This document shows positions 35,545 to 43,103 of a DNA stretch of 60,374 bases, piece after piece. A program made the position numbers and the translations under genes. Positions within the stretch are counted from its first letter, which is position 1; each line of letters opens with the position of its first letter. The notes below the pieces were generated by a model. That model was not told where the DNA came from. It saw only the letters and a program-made list of their open reading frames with translations, and searched no databases. Origin of the DNA: an uncultured Prevotellaceae bacterium. GTDB lineage: Bacteria > Bacteroidota > Bacteroidia > Bacteroidales > Bacteroidaceae. Where the stretch lies: contig CADAAR010000010.1 of NCBI GenBank assembly GCA_902785945.1, positions 1 through 60,374 of the forward strand, given 5' to 3'.

Positions 35545-36231
35545 ATGGAAAAACTCAACATCAATCAATGGGCAAAAGAAGATCGCCCGCGTGAGAAAAT
35601 GGCTGACCTCGGTACCGAGGCACTGAGCAATGCCGAGTTATTGGCCATCCTCATCGGCTCCGGCTCTACCGACGAGAGTGCCGTCGACCTGATGAAGAAG
35701 GTGCTCAACGACTGTAACAACAGTCTCAACACCCTCGGCAAGAAATCGATCCACGACCTCTGCGAGTACAAAGGCATCGGCGAGGCCAAGGCCATCACCA
35801 TCCTGGCTGCCTGCGAACTCGGCAAACGACGTCAGGCAGAGACCCCTGAAGAGCGTCCTGACCTGGGCACAGCCACGAAGATCTACCGACACATGCACCA
35901 CCTGATGCAAGACCTCGATGTGGAAGAGTTCTGGGTGTTACTGATGAACCAGCACTACCGCCTCATCAAAAAAGTACGCATCTCACATGGAGGCATCACC
36001 GAGACAGCCGTCGATATCCGTATCATCTTCCGCGAGGCCGTCCTCGCCAATGCCACCATCCTCGCCGTATGCCATAATCATCCTTCCGGGAACCTTACGC
36101 CCAGTCGTGCCGACGAAGAACTCACCAAGAGCATCCAACGTGCCTGCGAGCTCATGCGCATACACTTTATGGACCACGTCATCGTGACCGACGGACAGTA
36201 TTACTCCTTCCACGAGTTAGGCAAATGCTAA
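35545..36231 (+). CDS. radC: RadC/JAB-domain protein
   Basis: A 228-residue protein. The N-terminal part has a UPF0758 helix-hairpin-helix region (LGTEALSNAELLAILIGSGS, KGIGEAKAITILAACELGKR). The C-terminal JAB/MPN metalloprotease-like domain keeps its zinc motif HNHPSGNLTPSRAD. It was historically linked with DNA repair, but the true function is unsettled. Its last 4 bp overlap the end of the convergent GH53 gene. Confidence 0.93.
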   Translation: MEKLNINQWAKEDRPREKMADLGTEALSNAELLAILIGSGSTDESAVDLMKKVLNDCNNSLNTLGKKSIHDLCEYKGIGEAKAITILAACELGKRRQAETPEERPDLGTATKIYRHMHHLMQDLDVEEFWVLLMNQHYRLIKKVRISHGGITETAVDIRIIFREAVLANATILAVCHNHPSGNLTPSRADEELTKSIQRACELMRIHFMDHVIVTDGQYYSFHELGKC

Positions 36232-37487
36232 AGCATCTTTCTGAGGGCTACTTTCTGGCCATGATGGATATAGATGCCCGACTTAGAAGGGCCGGAAAGC
36301 GTGCGTAGCCCGTCGATGGTGTACCAGTCATCGGGAAACTGTCGATTGATGGAGATACGACTGAGTCCTGATCCGCCCCCGACAAAATTCTTCAGCTCAT
36401 AAAGGGCGGGCAGGGCCCGGCCTGTCTCATTATCGAAGAGGCCGGCATTATACCATCCTGTGGCAAAGGAGCCGGTGCATCCTTTGGCATTTGCCTCGGC
36501 ATACCACCAGTTCAGCCCGTTCACCTGCTGATGCTTCTTCAGTACCGTAATCAGGTCGGCGGTATAATTCCGCTGTCCTTCGGACGAATAGGGATAGGTC
36601 TTCGTATAATCGAACGACGTGCCATGCACAGCCCATTTCGAAGGATAGCCTGTTTCGACTAATTGAATCTGCTTTTCAGGAAAATTGGTTTCTAATTGTG
36701 TCAGTCCTTTGTCAAGATTGGAGAGTTCACCCTTGAAATAGGGATAGTACGACACGCCAATGATGTCGTAATCAATTTCATACGATTTAACACGATTGAA
36801 GAAAGCAACATCCAAAGTAGGATTATTGGCGCACTGCTCTGTGTGGATGATGATTTTCGCCTGAGGACAGATCTCGCGGCAAGCTCTCGAAGCATTCTTC
36901 AAAGCTTTGGCAAAATTATCCCAGCCTTCATTACTATAGTCGCTCCAATCATTCTCTGACTTGGGACCTATCTTACAGCTATCCCACAGCATACCGAAAC
37001 TGATTTCATTGCCCGTCTGTATCAAATCGGGCGTGGCACCTGCCGCCACCAATGCTTCCAGACTTTCTTTCGTATAGTCATAGATATATTCGAACACTGG
37101 GGTATTTACTGTCATAAACAATTGAGGCGTTATCTGTTGACCAGGATCGGCCCATGTGTCGCTATAATGGAAATCGAGCATGAAGTTAAGACCTGCATCC
37201 TTAATGCGCTTGCCCAATTTCTTCACATACGCCAAATCCTGGCAGACGGCCTTATCCGCTCCTGATGGATTGACAAAGAGCCTGACTCGAATGGTATTCC
37301 ACCCTTGTTCTTTTAAGAATACAAGCACATCTTTAATGGATTTCCCATCCTTATCGAAATAAGTGGCACCCTGTTCTTCATACTTAGGCAGCAGCGAGAT
37401 ATCGCCACCAACATAAACCGGCTCCTGGGCAGAAGCCTGCAAAACCATTGCCAACAGAGCAGAAGTAATTAGTTTCTTGTAGTTCAT
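36228..37487 (-). CDS. GH53 endo-beta-1,4-galactanase
   Basis: A 419-residue secreted arabinogalactan endo-1,4-beta-galactosidase, cutting type I galactan side chains of pectin. Signal peptide 1-20 (QASAQ). GH53 motifs: YVGGDISLLPKYEEQGATY, IRVRLFVNP, MLDFHYSDTWADPG, acid/base Glu161 in QTGNEIS, and nucleophile Glu278 in QLVETGYP. The C-terminus WYTIDGLRT…SGIYIHHGQK is a diverged form of the tail shared by other secreted proteins here. It is a lone gene outside the PUL, with its own promoter and a 22-bp repeat array upstream. Confidence 0.93.
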   Translation of the reverse strand: MNYKKLITSALLAMVLQASAQEPVYVGGDISLLPKYEEQGATYFDKDGKSIKDVLVFLKEQGWNTIRVRLFVNPSGADKAVCQDLAYVKKLGKRIKDAGLNFMLDFHYSDTWADPGQQITPQLFMTVNTPVFEYIYDYTKESLEALVAAGATPDLIQTGNEISFGMLWDSCKIGPKSENDWSDYSNEGWDNFAKALKNASRACREICPQAKIIIHTEQCANNPTLDVAFFNRVKSYEIDYDIIGVSYYPYFKGELSNLDKGLTQLETNFPEKQIQLVETGYPSKWAVHGTSFDYTKTYPYSSEGQRNYTADLITVLKKHQQVNGLNWWYAEANAKGCTGSFATGWYNAGLFDNETGRALPALYELKNFVGGGSGLSRISINRQFPDDWYTIDGLRTLSGPSKSGIYIHHGQKVALRKML

Positions 37488-37523
37488 ATAGTCAACATAT
37501 TATTAGGAATCATTTCCAGTGGG

Positions 37524-37555
37524 CAAAGTTACGAAATATTTCCCGTACCGCCAAG
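37524..37555 (-). promoter_or_regulatory. GH53 promoter
   Basis: On the minus strand CTTG (37555-37552), 20 bp, TAACTTTG (37531-37524). It lies about 37 bp before the GH53 start codon. Confidence 0.65.
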
Positions 37556-37635
37556 CGATACGGGGAAAAATAACTCCAGCTTAAAAGTACAAAAGCTTCA
37601 AGCCCTTATTCGTTTCTGTGAACAACCAGCAAGAA

Positions 37636-37660
37636 AAGCCTCCTCACGGAGGTTTATTTT
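37636..37660 (+). terminator. Hairpin with flanking T-runs, possibly bidirectional
   Basis: AAGCCTCC, loop TCAC, GGAGGTTT then ATTTT; on the opposite strand the stem is followed by CTTTTCTT. It separates the GH53 promoter from the 22-bp array. Confidence 0.6.
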
Positions 37661-37727
37661 GTGAACGGTGCATAAGAAAAATCTACTTACTGCGTCAGAA
37701 AATCTTACCTAATAAAAAAAATAAAGT

Positions 37728-38123
37728 CTTATTACGTTTTTAAAAAATCCTTAACGCTCGCAAAAAAAAATCTTAGCCGAAAAATTCCCGAAACTGCACT
37801 AAAAACAATTTTTGCGTTAAAAGTTTTTTGTTTTTGCGCTAAGAATTTTTGAATTTTCCGTTAAGAGATAATTTATTTTGCGTTAAGAGAATTTTTTACG
37901 AACGTTAAGCGTTTCTCTTTTCTTTGTTAAAAGTTTTTCATTTGCGCGTTAAGACATTCTTGTTTCTCTGTTAAGGCTTGCCGTTTGATATGTTAAGGTT
38001 AGTCGTTTGATGCGTTAAGATTCGCTGTTTGATGTGTTAAGATTCGCTGTTTGATGTGTTAAGATTCGCTGTTCCCTCTGTTAGCATGCATTTCCGTTGC
38101 TGTTAAGATGCGATTCAGAAACA
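37728..38123. repeat. 22-bp-period tandem repeat array, about 14-18 degenerate units
   Basis: GTTAA or a one-base variant recurs at exactly 22-bp steps: 37816, 37838 (GCTAA), 37860, 37882, 37904, 37926, 37948, 37970, 37992, 38014, 38036, 38058, 38080 (GTTAG), 38102. CTTA-type words at 37728, 37750 and 37772 keep the same register. The units at 38014 and 38036 are identical (GTTAAGATTCGCTGTTTG plus four bases); those at 37970, 37992 and 38058 are close. Left-hand units are A/T-tract rich and keep only the GTTAAG start. The period is not a multiple of three and no long reading frame runs through it. Nothing else is seen in 37661-37727. Confidence 0.9.
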
Positions 38124-38222
38124 CAGAAAGAACCATCCCCGTTGTGTTCTGATAATTATCTCCATCGTGATGACGGTCCGCTTGTTTTTCATAGTATTAT
38201 GATTTAAGGATAAACAATGATT

Positions 38223-38245
38223 GGCTCGCAGCGGCGGGCCTTTTT
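38223..38245 (+). terminator. Intrinsic terminator
   Basis: GGCTCGC, loop AGCG, GCGGGCC, then TTTTT: a GC-rich 7-bp stem (one G-U pair) with an immediate T-run on the plus strand. No gene ends just upstream; it closes the array region on its right side. The 98 bases between array and hairpin hold no convincing gene. Confidence 0.75.
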
Positions 38246-38283
38246 CATATCCCTTTGGACATCTTTTTGGTCTGTTTCTGCGA

Positions 38284-38553
38284 TTAGGCGGCGAGAGCGA
38301 CATTGCCTATAACAATGGTATGGACGACTTCAAGCGCATCGACCACGTGCCCGCTATCGCCGTGAACCAGCCCGTAGGTCATGGTGGTACTTACAACCAG
38401 CCCAACGGTGGTGAGTTTGCCATCGTTGCCCGTGCCTCGCTCGACTGGCAGCTGAAAGGCAATCAGGAGGCCTCGAAGATGTTCTGTGGCGACAGTCCTG
38501 CCATTCTGCAGCGCAAGGACTGGACGCTGGAAAAGAACGCCAAGGTGAAGTAA
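38284..38553 (+). pseudogene. C-terminal fragment of an alpha/beta-hydrolase (esterase)
   Basis: From about 38284 the frame encodes LGGESDIAYNNGMDDFKRI, then HVPAIAVNQPVGHGGTY and FAIVARASLDWQLKGNQEA, ending LEKNAKVK. This reads like the last ~90 residues of a secreted dienelactone-hydrolase/esterase-type enzyme, including the region of the catalytic Asp (GGESD) and His (VGHGG). The first two thirds, with signal peptide and nucleophile elbow, are missing; a terminator and unrelated sequence stand where they should be. The only in-frame start is a TTG overlapping that terminator, so it is probably a remnant left by a deletion. It ends 1 bp from the convergent dgt gene. Confidence 0.75.
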
Positions 38554-38554
38554 A

Positions 38555-39895
38555 TCACACGATGGGTAGGGAGATGCCGCAGATTTTCTGATAGACGTCG
38601 AGGGCGTAGACATCGGTCATGCCGCTGATATAGTCGATGACGGCCATGAGACGCGTTTCCAGGTCGGGGGCGTCGATATCATACTGACTGCTGACACGGC
38701 TGATGAGCTGTTTGGAGTAGAAGCGGTCAGGATGATGGGCGGCCTCGACGAAATGCGTCATCAGCGTCTCCATGATCTTATAACCCGACAGTTCCACATC
38801 GAGCACAGGACGGCTCTTATAGATACGTTTGACGGAAAGCGTTGCACAGTGTTTATAAGCCTCGCAGGGCTGCGGGGCAATATGATCGATAAGCGAGCCT
38901 TCGAAGGTGCCGCTGAGAAGCGCCTCTTCGTGTTCGACAAACACCTTCACGCATTCATTCTCTAACAGACCAATGGCACAGGCGCGCATATAGACCACCT
39001 TCTCATTGTCGTCGGTCAGGCCTTCGTCGATGATACGTTGCTGGATTTTTTCTCGCGTAGCATCATCGAAGAAACTGAGCAGCAGCTCGGCTGTTTCTTC
39101 GTATGAAAGAATTTTAAGTTTGTGCGCATCTTCCAAGTCCATGATCTCATAGCAGATATCATCGGCAGCCTCAACGAGATAGACCAAGGGATGACGAGCA
39201 TATTTCAAGGGCTCACCCGGCTCAGATAGACAAATAATACCCAATTCATCGGCAATTCTCCTAAAGATATCACGCTCGGAATTAAAGAATCCAAACTTTC
39301 CTTTCTTACTTGGAGCCGAAGAGGAATAAGGGTATTTTACAATGCTGGCCAACATGGAATAAGTCATGACAAAACCACCTAGGCGTCTGCCCTTGAACTG
39401 ATGGGTGAGCAGACGGAAGGCATTGGCATTACCTTCGAAGTGGGTGATATCGTCCCAGAACTGGTGACTGACCTCACGCTGCAAGCCGCTACCCGGACCT
39501 TCCGTAAAGTAGGTCTGCATGGCTTTCTCGCCGCTGTGACCAAAGGGCGGGTTTCCCATGTCATGCGCCAAACAAGCCGTGGCTACGATCTGACCGATCT
39601 CAGAGAAGAGCGTGTTCTCCAGTTCAGGATGTCGTGCAATCAGCTGCCGGGCCACATCATTGCCCAGCGACATGCCGACACTCGCCACCTCCAAGGAGTG
39701 GGTCAGACGATTATGTACGAAGACGCTTCCCGGTAAAGGGAACACCTGTGTCTTGTTCTGCAGACGACGGAAAGGGGCCGAAAAAATCAGACGGTCATAG
39801 TCGCGTTTGAACTCTGTCCGGTCGTCGTGACGCTCGGGGTGTTTATGCTCCTGTCCGAGACGTTTGTTGGATATTAATTTCTGCCAATTCATCAT
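38555..39895 (-). CDS. dgt: Deoxyguanosinetriphosphate triphosphohydrolase (dNTPase)
   Basis: A 446-residue HD-domain enzyme that hydrolyses dGTP or other dNTPs to nucleoside and triphosphate. Signature pieces: FRRLQNKTQVFPLP, VHNRLTHSLEVASVG, the HD pair in ACLAHDMGNPPFGHSGE, and YLVEAADDICYEIMDLEDA. It is divergent from dut, the dUTPase, with the two promoters 50 bp apart, so both genes that control nucleotide pools share one control region. Confidence 0.94.
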   Translation of the reverse strand: MMNWQKLISNKRLGQEHKHPERHDDRTEFKRDYDRLIFSAPFRRLQNKTQVFPLPGSVFVHNRLTHSLEVASVGMSLGNDVARQLIARHPELENTLFSEIGQIVATACLAHDMGNPPFGHSGEKAMQTYFTEGPGSGLQREVSHQFWDDITHFEGNANAFRLLTHQFKGRRLGGFVMTYSMLASIVKYPYSSSAPSKKGKFGFFNSERDIFRRIADELGIICLSEPGEPLKYARHPLVYLVEAADDICYEIMDLEDAHKLKILSYEETAELLLSFFDDATREKIQQRIIDEGLTDDNEKVVYMRACAIGLLENECVKVFVEHEEALLSGTFEGSLIDHIAPQPCEAYKHCATLSVKRIYKSRPVLDVELSGYKIMETLMTHFVEAAHHPDRFYSKQLISRVSSQYDIDAPDLETRLMAVIDYISGMTDVYALDVYQKICGISLPIV

Positions 39896-39905
39896 AACTT
39901 GGCCA

Positions 39906-39938
39906 CAAAGTTACGCTTTTTTTAGGCAAAAGAACAAA
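39906..39938 (-). promoter_or_regulatory. dgt: dgt promoter
   Basis: On the minus strand TTTG (39938-39935), 21 bp, TAACTTTG (39913-39906), then 10 bases to the ATG at 39895. Confidence 0.7.
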
Positions 39939-39961
39939 AGAAACATAAAAAAATTATGTTT

Positions 39962-39995
39962 TTATGTCATTTGTCACAAAAAAATTGTACCTTTG
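39962..39995 (+). promoter_or_regulatory. dut: dut promoter
   Basis: TACCTTTG at 39988-39995 followed by CAC; the -33 box is a weak TTATG at 39962-39966. It lies 27 bp before the start at 40023. Confidence 0.65.
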
Positions 39996-40022
39996 CACAT
40001 TATTAAATGAGTTTTCGAAAAC

Positions 40023-40460
40023 ATGTTGACGATAAAAGTAGTAAATAAAGGGCATCAACCATTGCCACAATACGCCACGAGTCAGAGTGCGGGTATGGAC
40101 CTCAGGGCTAATCTTGACGAACCCGTAACGCTGAAGCCACTGGAGCGTCGATTGATTCCGACAGGACTTCACATCTCCCTGCCCGTAGGCTACGAGGCGC
40201 AGGTTCGTCCACGTAGTGGACTGGCCCTGAAGAAAGGTATCACCGTGTTGAATTCACCAGGCACCATCGATGCCGATTATCGCGGAGAGATAGGCGTGGT
40301 GCTGATCAACCTCTCGCAAGAAGACTTCGTGGTGGAAGATGGCGAACGTATCGCCCAAATGGTGATTGCACGACACGAACAGGCTGACTTTGAGACCGTT
40401 GAAGTGCTCGACGAGACCGTTCGTGGTGAAGGAGGATATGGACATACCGGTGTGAAGTAA
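40023..40460 (+). CDS. dut: dUTP diphosphatase
   Basis: A 145-residue trimeric dUTPase making dUMP and keeping uracil out of DNA. All five motifs are visible: [46 protein letters not shown] and the C-terminal [11 protein letters not shown]. It is separated by 1 bp from the TPR lipoprotein gene downstream, so they are co-transcribed. Confidence 0.97.
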   Translation: MLTIKVVNKGHQPLPQYATSQSAGMDLRANLDEPVTLKPLERRLIPTGLHISLPVGYEAQVRPRSGLALKKGITVLNSPGTIDADYRGEIGVVLINLSQEDFVVEDGERIAQMVIARHEQADFETVEVLDETVRGEGGYGHTGVK

Positions 40461-40461
40461 G

Positions 40462-42234
40462 ATGGAAGAAGTAAGAAGGAAGATGTTTGGATGGACAGGG
40501 TTGGTCGTTGCAATTGCAACGATGTTCTGTGCTTGTGGCACGGCCCAGAAGCCTGTTGCCCAAGCTGTCCAGACGCCTGTCGTCAAACCACTATCCGCAG
40601 AAGACCAGCGGAAATACGACCAGTTCTTCCTCGATGCCATCATTGAGCGGGAGAGAGGACACTCCGATGCTGCCTTCGACCTGCTGCGCCACTGTCTGGA
40701 CATCAACCCGAATGCCTCTGAGGCCCATTATTTTCTGGCACAATATTACAATGCCCTCGATGCCGACTCACTTTCGCTGGCCCATTTCCAGCGGGCGGCA
40801 GAACTGAATCCCGACAATGAGACCTACATGGAGACATTGGCGCAAGTCTATATCCAACAGAAGGACTACAAAACAGCCATCAGCGTGGTGGAACGTCTCT
40901 ACGACCGAAACAAAGACAGGGAGGATCTGCTGGAGATGCTTTTCTCGCTCTATCAGCAGGTGAAGGATTATCCCAATGCCATTTCCGTTTTGGAACGTAT
41001 CGAGAACATTGACGGAAAGAGCGAACGCCTGTCGATGGCCAAGAGTGAATGCTACACACAGATGGGCAACCAGAAAGCCGCCATCGAAGAGATAGCCGAA
41101 CTGGCCAAGCAATATCCCAACGACCTGAACTATCAAGGTCTGTACGGAGATCTGCTCATGATGAACGGCGACGAGAAACAGGCATTGGAGGTGTTTCATC
41201 AGGTGCTGAAGGAAGAACCGGACAACAGCCGTGCCCTGATGGCCCTGCGCAACTATTATCAGTCCAAGGAAGATACCCTCTCGGCAGACTCGCTGTTGGA
41301 ACGTTTGTTGCTGAGTCGTCATACCCAACAGGAAAACAAGGTCTATCTACTTCGTCAGGAGATCATGGCCAACGAAGCCAATGGCGGCGACAGTACCAAG
41401 GTGCTGGCGCTCTTCAGGAAAATGAACGACCTGCAGCCCGATGCGGACATGCTGATACTCCAAGCCTCTTACATGGACCTGAAGAAAATGCCGAAGGACA
41501 GTATCAACCCTGTGTTGGAACATGTGCTCGACATCGCTCCCGACAATGCTGCTGCACGACTCCAGTTGGTGGCCAATGCCTGGGAAGCAGAAGACATGAA
41601 CAGAATCGTGGACCTCTGTCAGGCAGCCCGCCAGTACAACCCCGACGAGATGGCCTTCTATTATTACCAAGGCATCGCTTATTACAAGTTGGAGAAACTC
41701 GACGAGGCTCTGTCGGCTTTCCAGAATGGCATCGGGGTAATCAATGACAACAGCAATCCAAATATCGTTTCCGACTTCTACGCCGTGATGGGTGACATCC
41801 TCCACCAGAAAGGACTGGCAGAAGAAGCCTATGCAGCCTACGACTCCTGTCTGCAGTGGAAGGACGACAATATCGGCTGCCTGAACAACTACGCCTATTA
41901 CCTGAGTGAGGAAGGTGTGCAGCTCGACAAGGCCGAGCAGATGAGCTACAAGACTATCAAGGCCGAACCAAAGAACTCGACTTATCTCGACACTTATGCA
42001 TGGATATTGTTTATGCAGCAACGCTATAGTGAAGCCCGCATCTATATCGACCAGGCCCTGCAGAACAAGGACGACTCTCTTGACAACGCAGTGATCCTGG
42101 AACATGCAGGCGACATATACTCTTTCTGTCAGCAGCCCGACCAAGCGCTCGTCTACTGGCAGGACGCTCTGAAGACAGCTCCTGAGAATCAGGTCTTAAT
42201 ACGCAAAATCAAACTTAAAAAATACGTAAAGTAA
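40462..42234 (+). CDS. TPR-repeat lipoprotein
   Basis: A 590-residue protein with an N-terminal lipoprotein signal (RRK, hydrophobic core, lipobox FCACG) and tetratricopeptide repeats from about 50 to the end (for example SEAHYFLAQYYNALDADSLSLAHFQRAAELNPDN, and GDIYSFCQQPDQALVYWQDALKTAPEN). Such proteins act as scaffolds in the envelope. The last base of its stop is the first base of the DUF4292 gene. dut, this gene, DUF4292 and envC form one compact operon. A start at 40483 (MFGWTG) is possible, but the upstream RRK favours 40462. Confidence 0.88.
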   Translation: MEEVRRKMFGWTGLVVAIATMFCACGTAQKPVAQAVQTPVVKPLSAEDQRKYDQFFLDAIIERERGHSDAAFDLLRHCLDINPNASEAHYFLAQYYNALDADSLSLAHFQRAAELNPDNETYMETLAQVYIQQKDYKTAISVVERLYDRNKDREDLLEMLFSLYQQVKDYPNAISVLERIENIDGKSERLSMAKSECYTQMGNQKAAIEEIAELAKQYPNDLNYQGLYGDLLMMNGDEKQALEVFHQVLKEEPDNSRALMALRNYYQSKEDTLSADSLLERLLLSRHTQQENKVYLLRQEIMANEANGGDSTKVLALFRKMNDLQPDADMLILQASYMDLKKMPKDSINPVLEHVLDIAPDNAAARLQLVANAWEAEDMNRIVDLCQAARQYNPDEMAFYYYQGIAYYKLEKLDEALSAFQNGIGVINDNSNPNIVSDFYAVMGDILHQKGLAEEAYAAYDSCLQWKDDNIGCLNNYAYYLSEEGVQLDKAEQMSYKTIKAEPKNSTYLDTYAWILFMQQRYSEARIYIDQALQNKDDSLDNAVILEHAGDIYSFCQQPDQALVYWQDALKTAPENQVLIRKIKLKKYVK

Positions 42235-43097
42235 TGAAAGCAACTAGTATTTTGAAAATTGCAGCGCCGGTAATGCTGCTTATTTTGAGTTCATGTGCCT
42301 CTAAGAAGAAGGCCGTAGTAGAAAACAAGCCGTTGACCACAGAGCAGTTGGCCACAAAGGGCTTCATTGAGAAAGTGCAGGACAATGCCCTCACTCAGAA
42401 ATTCATCACCTCAAAGGTAAAATTCTCCGTTGAAACAGGTGCACAGAAGCTGACACTCACTGGCAACCTGAAGATGAAGCGTGACGACTGTATCCGTCTG
42501 CAGCTCATGGCCTTTGGTTTCGTGGAGGCAGGACGTATCGAGCTCACACCCGAATATGTTCTGATTATGGACCGTATCAACAAGCAATACCTGAAGGCCC
42601 CCTATGTACAGGTGGACTTCATGCGTAACAACGGCTTGAACTTCAATACCATGCAGGCCCTCTTCTGGAACGAGTTGTCAAAACCTGCCAAGTATAGCAT
42701 TAACAAAGAGGCTATGCCCGTTGACACCGCTCAGTACACGATGATTGAGAGCGGCGACGACATGGTCATCAACTTTGAAGCAGGCAAGATGCTGTACAGC
42801 TGGTTGGCAAACAGAGCCGACGGTCAGATTCGTATGGCCAACATGCTTTACAAGGACAAGCTCAACAACACCACTTCTCAGTTGAACTGGGACTATCAGG
42901 AGTTTGAGGAAGTCAATAACAAGCAATTCCCCAAGAAATCAGCAATCACCTTCACAGCTCCGACCAAGGAAGTGAAACTTGGCATGACGCTCAATTACAT
43001 CAAGCACGAGAGTGATTGGGAGACCCGTACTGAGGTTTCGAACAAATACCGTGAGGTGACGATCGACGAGATCCTGAACCGCTTCATGTCGCTGTAG
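42234..43097 (+). CDS. DUF4292-family lipoprotein
   Basis: A 287-residue lipoprotein (lipobox LSSCASKK). The mature part has a beta-rich pattern (VKFSVETGAQKLTLTGNLKMKRDDCIRLQ, IELTPEYVLIMDRINKQYL) like the LolA/LolB-shaped folds to which DUF4292 has been compared. It may handle lipids or lipoproteins at the outer membrane, but no function is established. It overlaps the TPR gene and precedes the EnvC-like gene by 6 bp. Confidence 0.82.
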   Translation: MKATSILKIAAPVMLLILSSCASKKKAVVENKPLTTEQLATKGFIEKVQDNALTQKFITSKVKFSVETGAQKLTLTGNLKMKRDDCIRLQLMAFGFVEAGRIELTPEYVLIMDRINKQYLKAPYVQVDFMRNNGLNFNTMQALFWNELSKPAKYSINKEAMPVDTAQYTMIESGDDMVINFEAGKMLYSWLANRADGQIRMANMLYKDKLNNTTSQLNWDYQEFEEVNNKQFPKKSAITFTAPTKEVKLGMTLNYIKHESDWETRTEVSNKYREVTIDEILNRFMSL

Positions 43098-43103
43098 TCA
43101 CAG

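Noticed and set aside
37728-38123. CRISPR array
   Set aside because: The 22-bp units are contiguous with no unique spacers of constant length between identical repeats, and no cas gene is present.
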